This document shows positions 33,730 to 42,343 of a DNA stretch of 64,000 bases, in pieces. Location: contig NZ_AUFP01000005.1 of NCBI RefSeq assembly GCF_000426565.1, forward strand, positions 124,001-188,000. Reading direction: 5' to 3'. Under the pieces are notes generated by a model. The model searched no databases and was not told the origin of the DNA. It saw only the letters and a list, made by a program, of their open reading frames with translations. Positions within the stretch are counted from its first letter, which is position 1. Each line of letters opens with the position of its first letter. Source of the stretch: Segatella albensis DSM 11370 = JCM 12258 (GTDB lineage: Bacteria; Bacteroidota; Bacteroidia; Bacteroidales; Bacteroidaceae). Made by a program: the position numbers and the translations under genes.

Positions 33730-34785
33730 GTGATTGAACTTGATAGACATATAGAAATACTGTTACTCAGCAATGACTGTGTCATAGTCCCTGATTTTGG
33801 AGGATTTATGGCACATCATGTTGACGCACGTTACGACAAAAACGAGAATTTGTTTTTGCCTCCTCTCCGTACGATAGGTTTCAACCCTCAGCTCAAGATG
33901 AATGATTCTCTCCTTGCGCAGAGTTATGTTGAAGCATACGATATTAGTTATCCAGAAGCTGTGAATCGTATCAGCGATGAAGTAAACGAACTTAAACAGC
34001 ATTTGGAAAATTATGGTAGCTATGAACTTACAGACGTAGGAACCCTACGCCTTAATGAAGTCGGCAGCTATATATTCGAACCATGTGAGGCTGGCATATT
34101 AACCCCTAATTTATATGGTTTAAGTAGTTTCGAGATGAAAAGTCTTCAAACTATTGCCGAAGAGGAAAAGGTCACTGCAAATTCTCTCCAACCAACGCCT
34201 ACTGTTACTCTGACTACAACACAAAGTATCTTCAACGATATTGAACAGGAGGAAGATGACAAGGTTGTAAGTTTGCAGTTCAAGATGAGCGTTCTGCGCA
34301 ACTTGGCAGCAGCATGTATTGCTATAATCGTCTTCTTCGCAGTTGCTACTCCTTTAGGAAACAATGATTCAAATGCGATTACACGTAGTAAAATCGATAC
34401 TGGATTATTGAACAGAATCATGCCTAAGGAGGAATGTACAATGAGAACTTCTGTTAATGCGAATTCTGTTAAGAAGAATAACAAAAAGACAATAGTATAT
34501 AAGAATAATACTAACGAAACGAAATCGTTGACAGACAACAAAGACGTTGAACCTTCGGAGTATTATACAATTGTTCTCGCTAGCCGTGTTGCAAAAGCAA
34601 ACGCACAGGAATATGTAGAACAACTTAAAAAGAAGGGCTTGGGTTCTGCTCGTGTTGTCACAACCCCTAGTACCAAAGTAATCTATGGTACATACAAGAC
34701 TGAAAATGAAGCTTATAAGTATTTGAATCAGCTTCACAATCAGAAGGAATTCAGTGATGGGTGGATAACAAAAGTAAGAAACTAA
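33730..34785 (+). CDS. HU-like domain and SPOR domain protein
   Basis: 351 residues from GTG 33730. Residues 1-75 match the CCDC81-like prokaryotic HU domain known from Bacteroidetes SPOR proteins (IEILLLSNDCVIVPDFGGFM). A single membrane helix lies near residues 203-224 (LAAACIAIIVFFAVATPLG). Residues 280-350 form a SPOR domain (YYTIVLASRVAKANAQEYVE, then YGTYKTENEAYKYLNQL), which binds denuded glycan strands at division sites. The protein is therefore bound to the inner membrane with the HU part inside and SPOR in the periplasm. A start further upstream would include the promoter. It is followed 12 bp later by the FHA gene. Confidence 0.85.
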   Translation: MIELDRHIEILLLSNDCVIVPDFGGFMAHHVDARYDKNENLFLPPLRTIGFNPQLKMNDSLLAQSYVEAYDISYPEAVNRISDEVNELKQHLENYGSYELTDVGTLRLNEVGSYIFEPCEAGILTPNLYGLSSFEMKSLQTIAEEEKVTANSLQPTPTVTLTTTQSIFNDIEQEEDDKVVSLQFKMSVLRNLAAACIAIIVFFAVATPLGNNDSNAITRSKIDTGLLNRIMPKEECTMRTSVNANSVKKNNKKTIVYKNNTNETKSLTDNKDVEPSEYYTIVLASRVAKANAQEYVEQLKKKGLGSARVVTTPSTKVIYGTYKTENEAYKYLNQLHNQKEFSDGWITKVRN

Positions 34786-34797
34786 AATCGTTTTTGT

Positions 34798-35331
34798 ATG
34801 AAAAGAGTTCGCTGTCCAAAATGTGATCATTATATCCCATTTGACGAAACAAAATATACAACAGGCCAAAAATTAATATTCCAATGTCCGGACTGTGGTA
34901 AGGAGTTTGGCATCCGACTTGGTGTTTCTAAATTAAGAAATGCACAAAAAGATGAGAACCCAGACGAAAATGCCAACGAAAAGGGATTTGGAAGTATTGT
35001 TGTCATTGAAAATGTCTTCCACTACAAACAGGTAATTCCTCTACAGTTGGGTGACAACGTTATTGGTAGATATATGAAAGGAAGTGGTATCAACTGCCCT
35101 ATCGAAACAGTTGATCCTAGTATCGACATGAACCATTGTGTCATCAACGTAAGTTACGACAAGAATAAGAAACTTAAATATGTTCTTAGAGATGGGCCAA
35201 GCTATACAGGAACTTTCGTGGACAATGAAATTCTTGGTGACAGAGAACGTCGAGTTATCGAAGACGGAACTTTGTTTACAATAGGAGCAACATCCGTAAT
35301 ATTGCGCTCCGCTGATAGCAAAGAGGCATAA
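34798..35331 (+). CDS. zinc-ribbon and FHA domain protein
   Basis: 177 residues. A zinc ribbon opens the protein: CPKC at 6-9 and CPDC at 32-35. The rest is a forkhead-associated domain (VIGRYMKGSGINCPIETVDP, NHCVINVSYDK, YTGTFVDNEILGDRERRVI), with conserved serine/asparagine-type binding loops only partly preserved (ST-loop SIDMNH). FHA domains bind phosphothreonine peptides. It is co-transcribed with the HU-SPOR gene, so a link to cell-envelope or division signalling is possible. No Ser/Thr kinase is encoded in the window. Confidence 0.85.
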   Translation: MKRVRCPKCDHYIPFDETKYTTGQKLIFQCPDCGKEFGIRLGVSKLRNAQKDENPDENANEKGFGSIVVIENVFHYKQVIPLQLGDNVIGRYMKGSGINCPIETVDPSIDMNHCVINVSYDKNKKLKYVLRDGPSYTGTFVDNEILGDRERRVIEDGTLFTIGATSVILRSADSKEA

Positions 35332-35399
35332 TTATACGTGCTTTCGCGCCGAATTGCAAAAAAATCATTCATTTTTGCTTTTAATTTGAAACTTTTTCG

Positions 35400-35407
35400 T
35401 ATCTTTG
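35400..35407 (+). promoter_or_regulatory. -7 box of the purU-his-ftsE-lys unit
   Basis: TATCTTTG followed by CA, 29 bases before ATG 35437. A TTTG lies about 22 bases upstream, slightly longer than usual. Confidence 0.65.
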
Positions 35408-35436
35408 CACCTAAGAGATACGTAAAAGATTTGAGA

Positions 35437-36300
35437 ATGAAACCAACAGCAATATTACTTCTACATTGCCCTGATAAACAGGGAATCATTACAGAAGTCA
35501 CCAAATTCATTACAGATAATCAGGGAAATATTGTTTATCTGGATCAATATGTGGACCACGAAGATGGAATGTTCTTTATGCGCATAGAATGGGAACTCGA
35601 AAAATTCCTAATTCCACGCGAAAAAATTAAAGACTTAATCACGACTCTCTATGCCAAAAGGTATGACATGGAATTCAACCTCTATTTTAATGACGAAAAA
35701 CCTCGCATGGCTATCTTCGTCAGCAAAATGAGCCATTGCCTTTATGATCTTCTGGCAAGATACAAAGCTGGTGAATTCAATGTCGAGATTCCATGTATCG
35801 TCAGCAACCACGAAGACTTGAGATATGTTGCTGAACAGTTTAATATCCCATATTATGTTTGGAGCATAAAAAAGGATCATAGCAACAAGGCTGAAGTAGA
35901 AAAAGCAGAAATGGAATTGTTGAAGAAAGAAAAGGTAACTTTCATTGTATTAGCTCGATATATGCAGATCATAAGCGATGAAATGATTAAGTCGTATCCA
36001 AATCATATTATCAACATTCACCATTCTTTCTTACCTGCTTTTGTTGGAGCAAAGCCTTATCATCAGGCATGGGAACGTGGTGTTAAAATCATTGGTGCTA
36101 CAAGTCATTATGTAACAGCTGAACTCGATGCAGGACCAATAATAGAACAAGACGTAACACGTATCACACATAAAGATACCCCAGAAAGCCTTGTACTTAA
36201 GGGAAAAGATTTGGAGAAAATCGTTTTAAGCAGAGCTGTATCAAAACATATAGAAAGAAAGATTCTAACGTACCATAACAAAACTATTATCTTCTCATAA
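35437..36300 (+). CDS. purU: formyltetrahydrofolate deformylase
   Basis: 287 residues from ATG 35437; the open frame upstream contains the promoter. Residues 5-80 are an ACT domain (LLHCPDKQGIITEVTKFI), and residues 88-287 a formyltransferase fold with the catalytic Asn-His-Asp set in INIHHSFLPAF and ELDAGPIIEQD. PurU splits 10-formyltetrahydrofolate into tetrahydrofolate and formate to balance one-carbon pools and supply formate for PurT. It is the first gene of a long transcript; its stop codon overlaps hisH by one base, so expression is coupled to histidine genes. Confidence 0.94.
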   Translation: MKPTAILLLHCPDKQGIITEVTKFITDNQGNIVYLDQYVDHEDGMFFMRIEWELEKFLIPREKIKDLITTLYAKRYDMEFNLYFNDEKPRMAIFVSKMSHCLYDLLARYKAGEFNVEIPCIVSNHEDLRYVAEQFNIPYYVWSIKKDHSNKAEVEKAEMELLKKEKVTFIVLARYMQIISDEMIKSYPNHIINIHHSFLPAFVGAKPYHQAWERGVKIIGATSHYVTAELDAGPIIEQDVTRITHKDTPESLVLKGKDLEKIVLSRAVSKHIERKILTYHNKTIIFS

Positions 36301-36890
36301 TGCAAATAGCAATTGTAAAATACAATGCAGGAAATATCTATTCTGTAGTAAATGCCATGAAACGACTCGGAATTGAACCTATATTAACGGACAATCCTGA
36401 GTTACTCTGCAAGGCTGACAAAGTCTTATTTCCGGGACAAGGTAATGCAAAAGAAGCCATGACTTATCTCAGAGCACATCATCTCGACCAAGTCATTGCT
36501 GATTTGAAACAGCCTGTTCTGGGTATATGTGTTGGCCAACAATTGCTATGTAAACATTCTGAAGAAGGTGACGTGGATTGTATTGGCATCTTTGATGCTG
36601 AAGTAAAAAGATTTTCTCCTCAGCGTCATGAAGATAAGGTGCCAGCAATGGGATGGAATGAAATATATAATCTAAGTACTCCCCTTCTGGAAGGTTTGAG
36701 AGAGCACCCATATACCTATTTTGTCCACAGCTATTATGTTCCATTATCTAATGAAACCATAGCTACCGCAAACTATATCCTCCCCTATAGTGCTGCTATG
36801 CACAAGGATAATTTCTACACTTGTCAGTTTCATCCTGAGAAAAGTGGAAAAATCGGAGAGCAAATATTAAAGAATTTCCTCGAATTATGA
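36300..36890 (+). CDS. hisH: imidazole glycerol phosphate synthase, glutaminase subunit
   Basis: 196 residues. Class I glutaminase with nucleophile cysteine in LGICVGQQLL (near residue 79), preceded by FPGQGNAKEAM, and the His-Glu pair in CQFHPEKSG near 180. It releases ammonia from glutamine for HisF. It overlaps purU at its start and hisA at its end (4 bp), which indicates tight translational coupling. Confidence 0.95.
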   Translation: MQIAIVKYNAGNIYSVVNAMKRLGIEPILTDNPELLCKADKVLFPGQGNAKEAMTYLRAHHLDQVIADLKQPVLGICVGQQLLCKHSEEGDVDCIGIFDAEVKRFSPQRHEDKVPAMGWNEIYNLSTPLLEGLREHPYTYFVHSYYVPLSNETIATANYILPYSAAMHKDNFYTCQFHPEKSGKIGEQILKNFLEL

Positions 36891-37600
36891 ATATAGAACT
36901 GATTCCAGCAATAGATATTATCAACGGGCAATGCGTTAGATTGACCAAAGGTGACTATGCTCAAAAAAAAGTCTACAATGATGACCCTGTTAGCGTTGCA
37001 AAACATTTTGAGCATCTAGGATTCAAGCGTCTGCATGTCGTTGACCTTGACGGAGCAAAATCTAAGCATGTTGTCAACGATAAGGTTTTGAAGGAAATAA
37101 CTGAGAACACAAAACTTATAGTTGATTTTGGAGGAGGTATCAAAAGCGAAGAGGATATCGAAAAGGCTTTCCATGCAGGTGCAGCTATGGTAACCATTGG
37201 AAGTGTCGCTGTCACACATCCCGAGCAATTTATGAAATGGGTAGAGAAATATGGGGCAGATCGACTTATTCTAGGTGCTGACGTAAGGAATGGAAAGATT
37301 AGTATAAATGGTTGGAAAGAGGACTCTGAAGAAGACTTGCTACCATTCCTCAAACAATACGTAGAAAAAGGTATCAAAAAAGTATTGTGTACAGAAATAA
37401 GTAAAGACGGAACCTTGCAGGGGCCTGCTATCAAATTATATCAGGAAATCATGAAGGAATACCCTACCCTACATCTCATTGCAAGCGGTGGTGTTTCCAG
37501 CAACAAGGATATTATCGAACTCGATAGATTGGGAATTCCTGCTGTTGTTTTTGGTAAAGCCTTTTATGAAGGAAAAATAAATATAAAAGAGTTACTATGA
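36887..37600 (+). CDS. hisA: phosphoribosylformimino-5-aminoimidazole carboxamide ribotide isomerase
   Basis: 237 residues, a TIM barrel. [19 protein letters not shown] (residues 5-23) carries the catalytic Asp, [17 protein letters not shown] is the first phosphate loop, and [12 protein letters not shown] the second. It isomerises ProFAR in histidine synthesis. It lies between hisH and hisF with 4-bp overlaps on both sides. Confidence 0.96.
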   Translation: MNIELIPAIDIINGQCVRLTKGDYAQKKVYNDDPVSVAKHFEHLGFKRLHVVDLDGAKSKHVVNDKVLKEITENTKLIVDFGGGIKSEEDIEKAFHAGAAMVTIGSVAVTHPEQFMKWVEKYGADRLILGADVRNGKISINGWKEDSEEDLLPFLKQYVEKGIKKVLCTEISKDGTLQGPAIKLYQEIMKEYPTLHLIASGGVSSNKDIIELDRLGIPAVVFGKAFYEGKINIKELL

Positions 37601-38361
37601 ACAAAGGATTAGCCAAAAGAATAGTACCTTGCCTCGACGTCAAGAACGGAGAGACTGTAAAAGGAACAAACTTCGTGAATTTGCGAAGTGCCGGAGATCC
37701 TGTGGAATTAGGCAAAGCATATAGTGACGCTGGTGCCGACGAACTTGTATTCCTAGACATCACAGCGAGCTATGAAGGCAGAAAGACTTTCACGGACATG
37801 GTGACTCGCGTGGCTGCGGAAATCAATATTCCATTCACTGTCGGCGGTGGTATCAATACTCTTGAAGATGTTGATAGACTACTAAATGCCGGAGCAGATA
37901 AGGTGAGCGTCAACAGTGCTGCTATTCTTCATCCTGAATTAATTAATGAAATAACTAATCATTATGGTTCACAGGTTTGTGTCTGCGCCATTGATGCAAG
38001 AATGGATGATGATGGTTGGCATTGCTACATCAAAGGTGGAAGAGAAAGAATTGAACTGGGATTATTCGACTGGGCTAAAGAGGTTGAAGATAAAGGTGCC
38101 GGAGAAATTCTCTTTACCTCGATGAACCATGATGGTATAAAGAAAGGATTTGCTAACGAGGCTTTAGCTCGACTTGCAGAAGAAGTAAGCATACCTATCA
38201 TTGCCAGTGGTGGTGCTGGTACGATGGAACATTTCAAAGATGCTTTCAACATAGGAAAAGCTGATGCAGCATTGGCCGCAAGTGTCTTTCATTTCGGAGA
38301 AATAAAAATATCAGAGTTGAAAGCATATCTAAAAAATAATGATATAAACGTAAGACTATAA
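37597..38361 (+). CDS. hisF: imidazole glycerol phosphate synthase, cyclase subunit
   Basis: 254 residues. [17 protein letters not shown] (residues 9-25) with the catalytic Asp, [17 protein letters not shown] and the second phosphate loop [13 protein letters not shown] identify HisF. It closes the imidazole ring using ammonia from HisH and releases AICAR, which feeds purine synthesis. It overlaps hisA by 4 bp. Confidence 0.97.
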   Translation: MNKGLAKRIVPCLDVKNGETVKGTNFVNLRSAGDPVELGKAYSDAGADELVFLDITASYEGRKTFTDMVTRVAAEINIPFTVGGGINTLEDVDRLLNAGADKVSVNSAAILHPELINEITNHYGSQVCVCAIDARMDDDGWHCYIKGGRERIELGLFDWAKEVEDKGAGEILFTSMNHDGIKKGFANEALARLAEEVSIPIIASGGAGTMEHFKDAFNIGKADAALAASVFHFGEIKISELKAYLKNNDINVRL

Positions 38362-38362
38362 T

Positions 38363-39013
38363 ATGGAAATAGACTTTGAAAAGATGGGTGGACTCGTGCC
38401 AGCAATTATACAAGACGCAGTAACAAAAAACGTTCTGATGCTGGGATATATGAATGAAGAAGCCTACAAAAAAACTATAGAAACAAAAAAGGTAACATTC
38501 TGGAGTAGAACACGCAAATGTCTTTGGACTAAGGGGGAAACTTCAGGAAATTTCTTGAACCTCGTAAGCATTAAAAATGATTGCGATAAAGATACTTTAC
38601 TTGTAAAGGTTCACCCTATGGGACCTACTTGCCATAAGGGGACTGACACATGTTGGGCTGAAGATAACACATACAATCCTATTCTCTTCTTAAGTGAATT
38701 GCAAGATTTCATCAACAAAAGGAAAGAAGATATGCCTGAAGGCAGCTATACTACGGCTCTATTTAAGAAAGGAACTAACAGAATAGCACAAAAAGTTGGA
38801 GAAGAAGTACTTGAGACTGTAATTGAAGCTGTTTCTGGAACCAACGAGAAGCTCGTATACGAAGTTTCCGACATTCTTTATCATTTAATTGTATTGCTAT
38901 CTGATAAAGAATTAAGAATTGAGGATGTTGCTGCAGAACTTCTTAAGCGACATAATCCTGATTGGGATAAAGACCGCCGCCTTGCTAAATTTAATGGAAC
39001 TTATCATAGATAA
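38363..39013 (+). CDS. hisIE: bifunctional phosphoribosyl-AMP cyclohydrolase / phosphoribosyl-ATP pyrophosphatase
   Basis: 216 residues, a fusion. The HisI half (1-110) has WSRTRKCLWTKGETSGNFL and the zinc cysteines in DNDCDKDTLL-type and GPTCHKGTDTCW segments. The HisE half (120-216) has YTTALFKKGTNRIAQKVGEE and the acidic ETVIEAV. It carries out two early steps of histidine synthesis. It is followed 17 bp later by the ftsE-like gene. Confidence 0.96.
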   Translation: MEIDFEKMGGLVPAIIQDAVTKNVLMLGYMNEEAYKKTIETKKVTFWSRTRKCLWTKGETSGNFLNLVSIKNDCDKDTLLVKVHPMGPTCHKGTDTCWAEDNTYNPILFLSELQDFINKRKEDMPEGSYTTALFKKGTNRIAQKVGEEVLETVIEAVSGTNEKLVYEVSDILYHLIVLLSDKELRIEDVAAELLKRHNPDWDKDRRLAKFNGTYHR

Positions 39014-39030
39014 ATAAAAATATTGACATT

Positions 39031-39753
39031 ATGCTAATAGATTACGAGAATGTAGACGTATATCAAGAAGATAATTGCGTACTGAAGGATGTGAACTTTC
39101 ATGTAGATGAAGGAGAATTTATTTATATCATTGGAAAGGTGGGTTCTGGAAAGAGTTCACTCCTTAAAACAATGTACTGCGAACTTGACCTCTACTCAAA
39201 AGAAAATGAAAAGGCAGAGGTACTTGGGCGAGACCTGTTAGAAATCAAACGTAAAGATATCCCTGCTCTAAGAAAGGAAATGGGTATTATCTTCCAGGAT
39301 TTCCAATTATTACACGATAGAACTGTAAAGAAGAATCTGCAATTTGTGTTACAGGCAACAGGATGGAAAGATAAAAAGGAAATTCAACAGCGCATCCAAG
39401 ATGTTTTGGATGAAGTTGGTATGCTTGACAAGATAGACAGAATGCCACACGAACTTTCTGGAGGTGAACAGCAACGAATTGCTATCGCTAGAGCTATTCT
39501 CAATAAGCCAAAGGTTATTATCGCTGATGAACCTACAGGAAATCTTGATCCTGAGACAGCAACCAATATCATTAAGCTACTAAAAGATGTCACAACAACT
39601 GGAACTTCTGTAGTTATGACTACACATAATATTCCAATGCTCGACAAATTCCAAGGTATCGTATACCGCTGTAAGGATGGAATGATCAGCGATGTGACAA
39701 AAGAATATAATCATCTCGACCTCACTGAGGATGGTGAAGAAGATAACAACTAA
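39031..39753 (+). CDS. ftsE: FtsE-type ABC transporter ATPase
   Basis: 240 residues. Walker A GKVGSGKSSLLK (residues 36-47), Q-loop FQDFQLLHDRTV, signature LSGGEQQRIAIARAI, Walker B VIIADEPTGNLD. FtsQDFQLL and TGNLDP are characteristic of the FtsE/MacB/LolD class, and the short form without accessory domains fits FtsE, which with FtsX drives peptidoglycan hydrolase activation at the septum. No ftsX is adjacent. Membership in the his-lys transcript (17 bp from hisIE, 12 bp to lysC) is unusual for a division gene. LolD is the main alternative. Confidence 0.8.
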   Translation: MLIDYENVDVYQEDNCVLKDVNFHVDEGEFIYIIGKVGSGKSSLLKTMYCELDLYSKENEKAEVLGRDLLEIKRKDIPALRKEMGIIFQDFQLLHDRTVKKNLQFVLQATGWKDKKEIQQRIQDVLDEVGMLDKIDRMPHELSGGEQQRIAIARAILNKPKVIIADEPTGNLDPETATNIIKLLKDVTTTGTSVVMTTHNIPMLDKFQGIVYRCKDGMISDVTKEYNHLDLTEDGEEDNN

Positions 39754-39765
39754 AAAACATAGATT

Positions 39766-41088
39766 ATGAAGGTAATGAAATTCGGAGGTACTTCAGTAGG
39801 CTCGCCAGAGCGCATGAAGGAAGTTTCCTCCTTAATCACTGAATCAGGTGAACCAACATTCGTTGTACTCTCTGCGATGAGTGGAACAACTAATTCTCTC
39901 GTTGAAATCAGCGACTATCTCTATAAGAAAAATCCTGAAGGTGCCAATGAAGTTATCAATAAGTTGGAGGAGAAATACATGCAACATGTAGAAGATCTCT
40001 ACTCTACTGATGAAATGAAAAAGGCTACTCAAGAATTTCTATGTGGTGAATTTGACTATCTGCGTTCTTTCACCAAAGACCTTTTTACTAGTTTCGAAGA
40101 GAAAAGTATCGTTGCTCAGGGCGAGATCATGAGTACAAATATGGTTGTCAACTACCTAAAGGAAATTGGCGTAAAGGCTACCTTACTCAACGCTCTGGAC
40201 TTTATGCGCACAGACAAAAACGCAGAACCAGACCCTCAATACATTAAAGAGAAACTTGATGACATCATGAAGAAAAATGAGGGATATCAAATTTATATCA
40301 CACAGGGCTTTATCTGTCGAAATGCCTATGGTGAGGTAGATAATCTGCAACGTGGTGGTTCTGACTATACAGCTTCTCTCATCGGTGCAGCCTTACCTGC
40401 AGAAGAAATACAAATATGGACTGATATTGATGGTATGCACAATAACGATCCTCGTATTGTAGACAAAACGGAAGCTGTACGACAACTCAACTTTGAAGAA
40501 GCTGCCGAATTAGCTTATTTCGGTGCCAAAATATTACATCCTACATGTGTTCAACCTGCAAAGTATGCCGGTATACCTGTCAGACTTAAGAACACCATGG
40601 ATCCAAAAGCTGATGGAACGATTATCGACAATGTCATTGTACGTGGTAAGATTAAGGCTGTAGCAGCAAAAGACAATATCACAGCTATCAAAATAAAATC
40701 TTCTCGTATGCTCTTAGCTACGGGGTTCCTTCGTAAAGTGTTCGAGATCTTTGAAAGCTATCAGACTCCTATTGATATGATTGCTACATCGGAAGTTGGT
40801 GTAAGCATGAGCATTGACAATAATACTCATCTCAATGAGATCGTAGATGAATTGAAAAAATATGGAACTGTTACTGTCGACAATGATATGTGCATCGTAT
40901 GCGTTGTAGGCGACCTTGACTGGAGTAATTTGGGCTTCGAAACTATTGCTGCTGAAGCTATGAAGAATATTCCTGTAAGAATGATTAGTTATGGAGGTAG
41001 CAATTACAACATCTCTTTCCTCATCAAGGAATCTGATAAGAAGCGTGCACTACAAAGTTTGAGCGACGTTCTCTTTAATAAAAACTAA
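39766..41088 (+). CDS. lysC: aspartate kinase
   Basis: 440 residues. KFGGTSVGSPERM at residues 4-16 is the ATP/aspartate motif, GRGGSD-type RGGSDYTASLIG follows near 198, and residues 310-440 form paired ACT domains (TGFLRKVFEIFESYQTPID, EVGVSMSIDN) for feedback control. It phosphorylates aspartate as the first step toward lysine, threonine and methionine. It has no homoserine dehydrogenase fusion. It is followed 24 bp later by lysA. Confidence 0.96.
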   Translation: MKVMKFGGTSVGSPERMKEVSSLITESGEPTFVVLSAMSGTTNSLVEISDYLYKKNPEGANEVINKLEEKYMQHVEDLYSTDEMKKATQEFLCGEFDYLRSFTKDLFTSFEEKSIVAQGEIMSTNMVVNYLKEIGVKATLLNALDFMRTDKNAEPDPQYIKEKLDDIMKKNEGYQIYITQGFICRNAYGEVDNLQRGGSDYTASLIGAALPAEEIQIWTDIDGMHNNDPRIVDKTEAVRQLNFEEAAELAYFGAKILHPTCVQPAKYAGIPVRLKNTMDPKADGTIIDNVIVRGKIKAVAAKDNITAIKIKSSRMLLATGFLRKVFEIFESYQTPIDMIATSEVGVSMSIDNNTHLNEIVDELKKYGTVTVDNDMCIVCVVGDLDWSNLGFETIAAEAMKNIPVRMISYGGSNYNISFLIKESDKKRALQSLSDVLFNKN

Positions 41089-41112
41089 AAATAGGACAAA
41101 CACAACACAATC

Positions 41113-42273
41113 ATGAAGGGAAATTTTCCTATAGACAAATTCCAGCAAATTCGTACACCTTTTTATTACTACGATACAGATTTGCTCCGCGAAACATTAC
41201 GTGCCATCAACAATGAAGCCAGTAAACACGAAGGATTTGTTGTGCACTATGCAATCAAAGCTAATGCTAACAGAAAGGTTCTTAATGTCATCTGTCAGGC
41301 AGGATTAGGAGCTGATTGTGTAAGTGGTGGTGAAATAGAAAGAAGTATCGAAGCTGGATTCCCAAGTCAGAAAATTGTATATGCAGGCGTAGGCAAAAGT
41401 GATTGGGAAATCAATCTTGGACTCGACTGCAACATTTTTTGCTTCAACGTAGAAAGCATTCCTGAGCTTGAGGTAATAAATGAACTTGCAGAGAAGAAAG
41501 GTAAAATTGCCCAAGTTGCTTTTCGAATTAATCCGAATGTAGGCGCACATACACATGCAAACATCACAACAGGATTAGCTGAAAACAAATTCGGCATCGC
41601 TATGCAGGATATGGAAGAGGTAATAGAAAAGGCCAGTAAGATGAAAAATATCAAATTCGTTGGTCTTCATTTCCATATTGGAAGTCAAATACTTGATATG
41701 ACTGACTTTATAGCACTCTGCAATCGTATCAATGACTTACAGAACCAATTGGAACTTCACCATATTAAAGTAGAAAACATTAATGTTGGTGGTGGACTTG
41801 GAATTGATTATAATCATCCTAACAGAAAGCCAATTCCTGACTTTAAGGATTATTTCGATACCTATGCCCAGCATCTAAACTTGCGACCTGGCCAAAAACT
41901 ACACTTTGAACTTGGAAGGGCCGTTGTTGGTCAGATGGGTTCATTGATTACCAAAACTCTATATGTTAAACAAGGTACAGCAAAACAATTTGCAATCGTT
42001 GATGCTGGTATGACAGATCTTATCAGGCCTGCTTTATATCAGGCTTATCACAAAATAGAGAATATCTCTAGCGAAGAGCCTTGTGAGACATACGATGTCG
42101 TAGGACCTATCTGCGAGTCTAGTGATGTCTTTGCTAAAGCCATCGATATCAACAAATGCCATAGAGGTGATTTCATCGCGATAAGAAGTGCTGGAGCATA
42201 TGGCGAAATCATGGCAAGTCAATACAATTGTAGGAAACTTCCAACTGGATACATAACAGAAGACTTCAAGTAA
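41113..42273 (+). CDS. lysA: diaminopimelate decarboxylase
   Basis: 386 residues, fold-type III PLP enzyme. HYAIKANAN at about residues 39-47 has the PLP lysine, GLHFHIGSQ the substrate region, VGGGLGIDY a PLP phosphate loop, and the second-subunit active-site block is CESSDVFAKAI. It decarboxylates meso-diaminopimelate to lysine. It ends the purU-his-ftsE-lysC-lysA run; a 70-bp gap with a new promoter separates it from the glycosyltransferase gene. Confidence 0.96.
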   Translation: MKGNFPIDKFQQIRTPFYYYDTDLLRETLRAINNEASKHEGFVVHYAIKANANRKVLNVICQAGLGADCVSGGEIERSIEAGFPSQKIVYAGVGKSDWEINLGLDCNIFCFNVESIPELEVINELAEKKGKIAQVAFRINPNVGAHTHANITTGLAENKFGIAMQDMEEVIEKASKMKNIKFVGLHFHIGSQILDMTDFIALCNRINDLQNQLELHHIKVENINVGGGLGIDYNHPNRKPIPDFKDYFDTYAQHLNLRPGQKLHFELGRAVVGQMGSLITKTLYVKQGTAKQFAIVDAGMTDLIRPALYQAYHKIENISSEEPCETYDVVGPICESSDVFAKAIDINKCHRGDFIAIRSAGAYGEIMASQYNCRKLPTGYITEDFK

Positions 42274-42330
42274 AATCTACGGTTTTCTAAAATAATTAGG
42301 ATTCCATCATCTTTTTCTAATTAAAATACT

Positions 42331-42338
42331 TATCTTTG
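42331..42338 (+). promoter_or_regulatory. -7 box abutting the start of the glycosyltransferase gene
   Basis: TATCTTTG followed by CA and ATG at 42344, 5 bases later: a leaderless or nearly leaderless transcript. The -33 is weak. Confidence 0.65.
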
Positions 42339-42343
42339 CAAGT

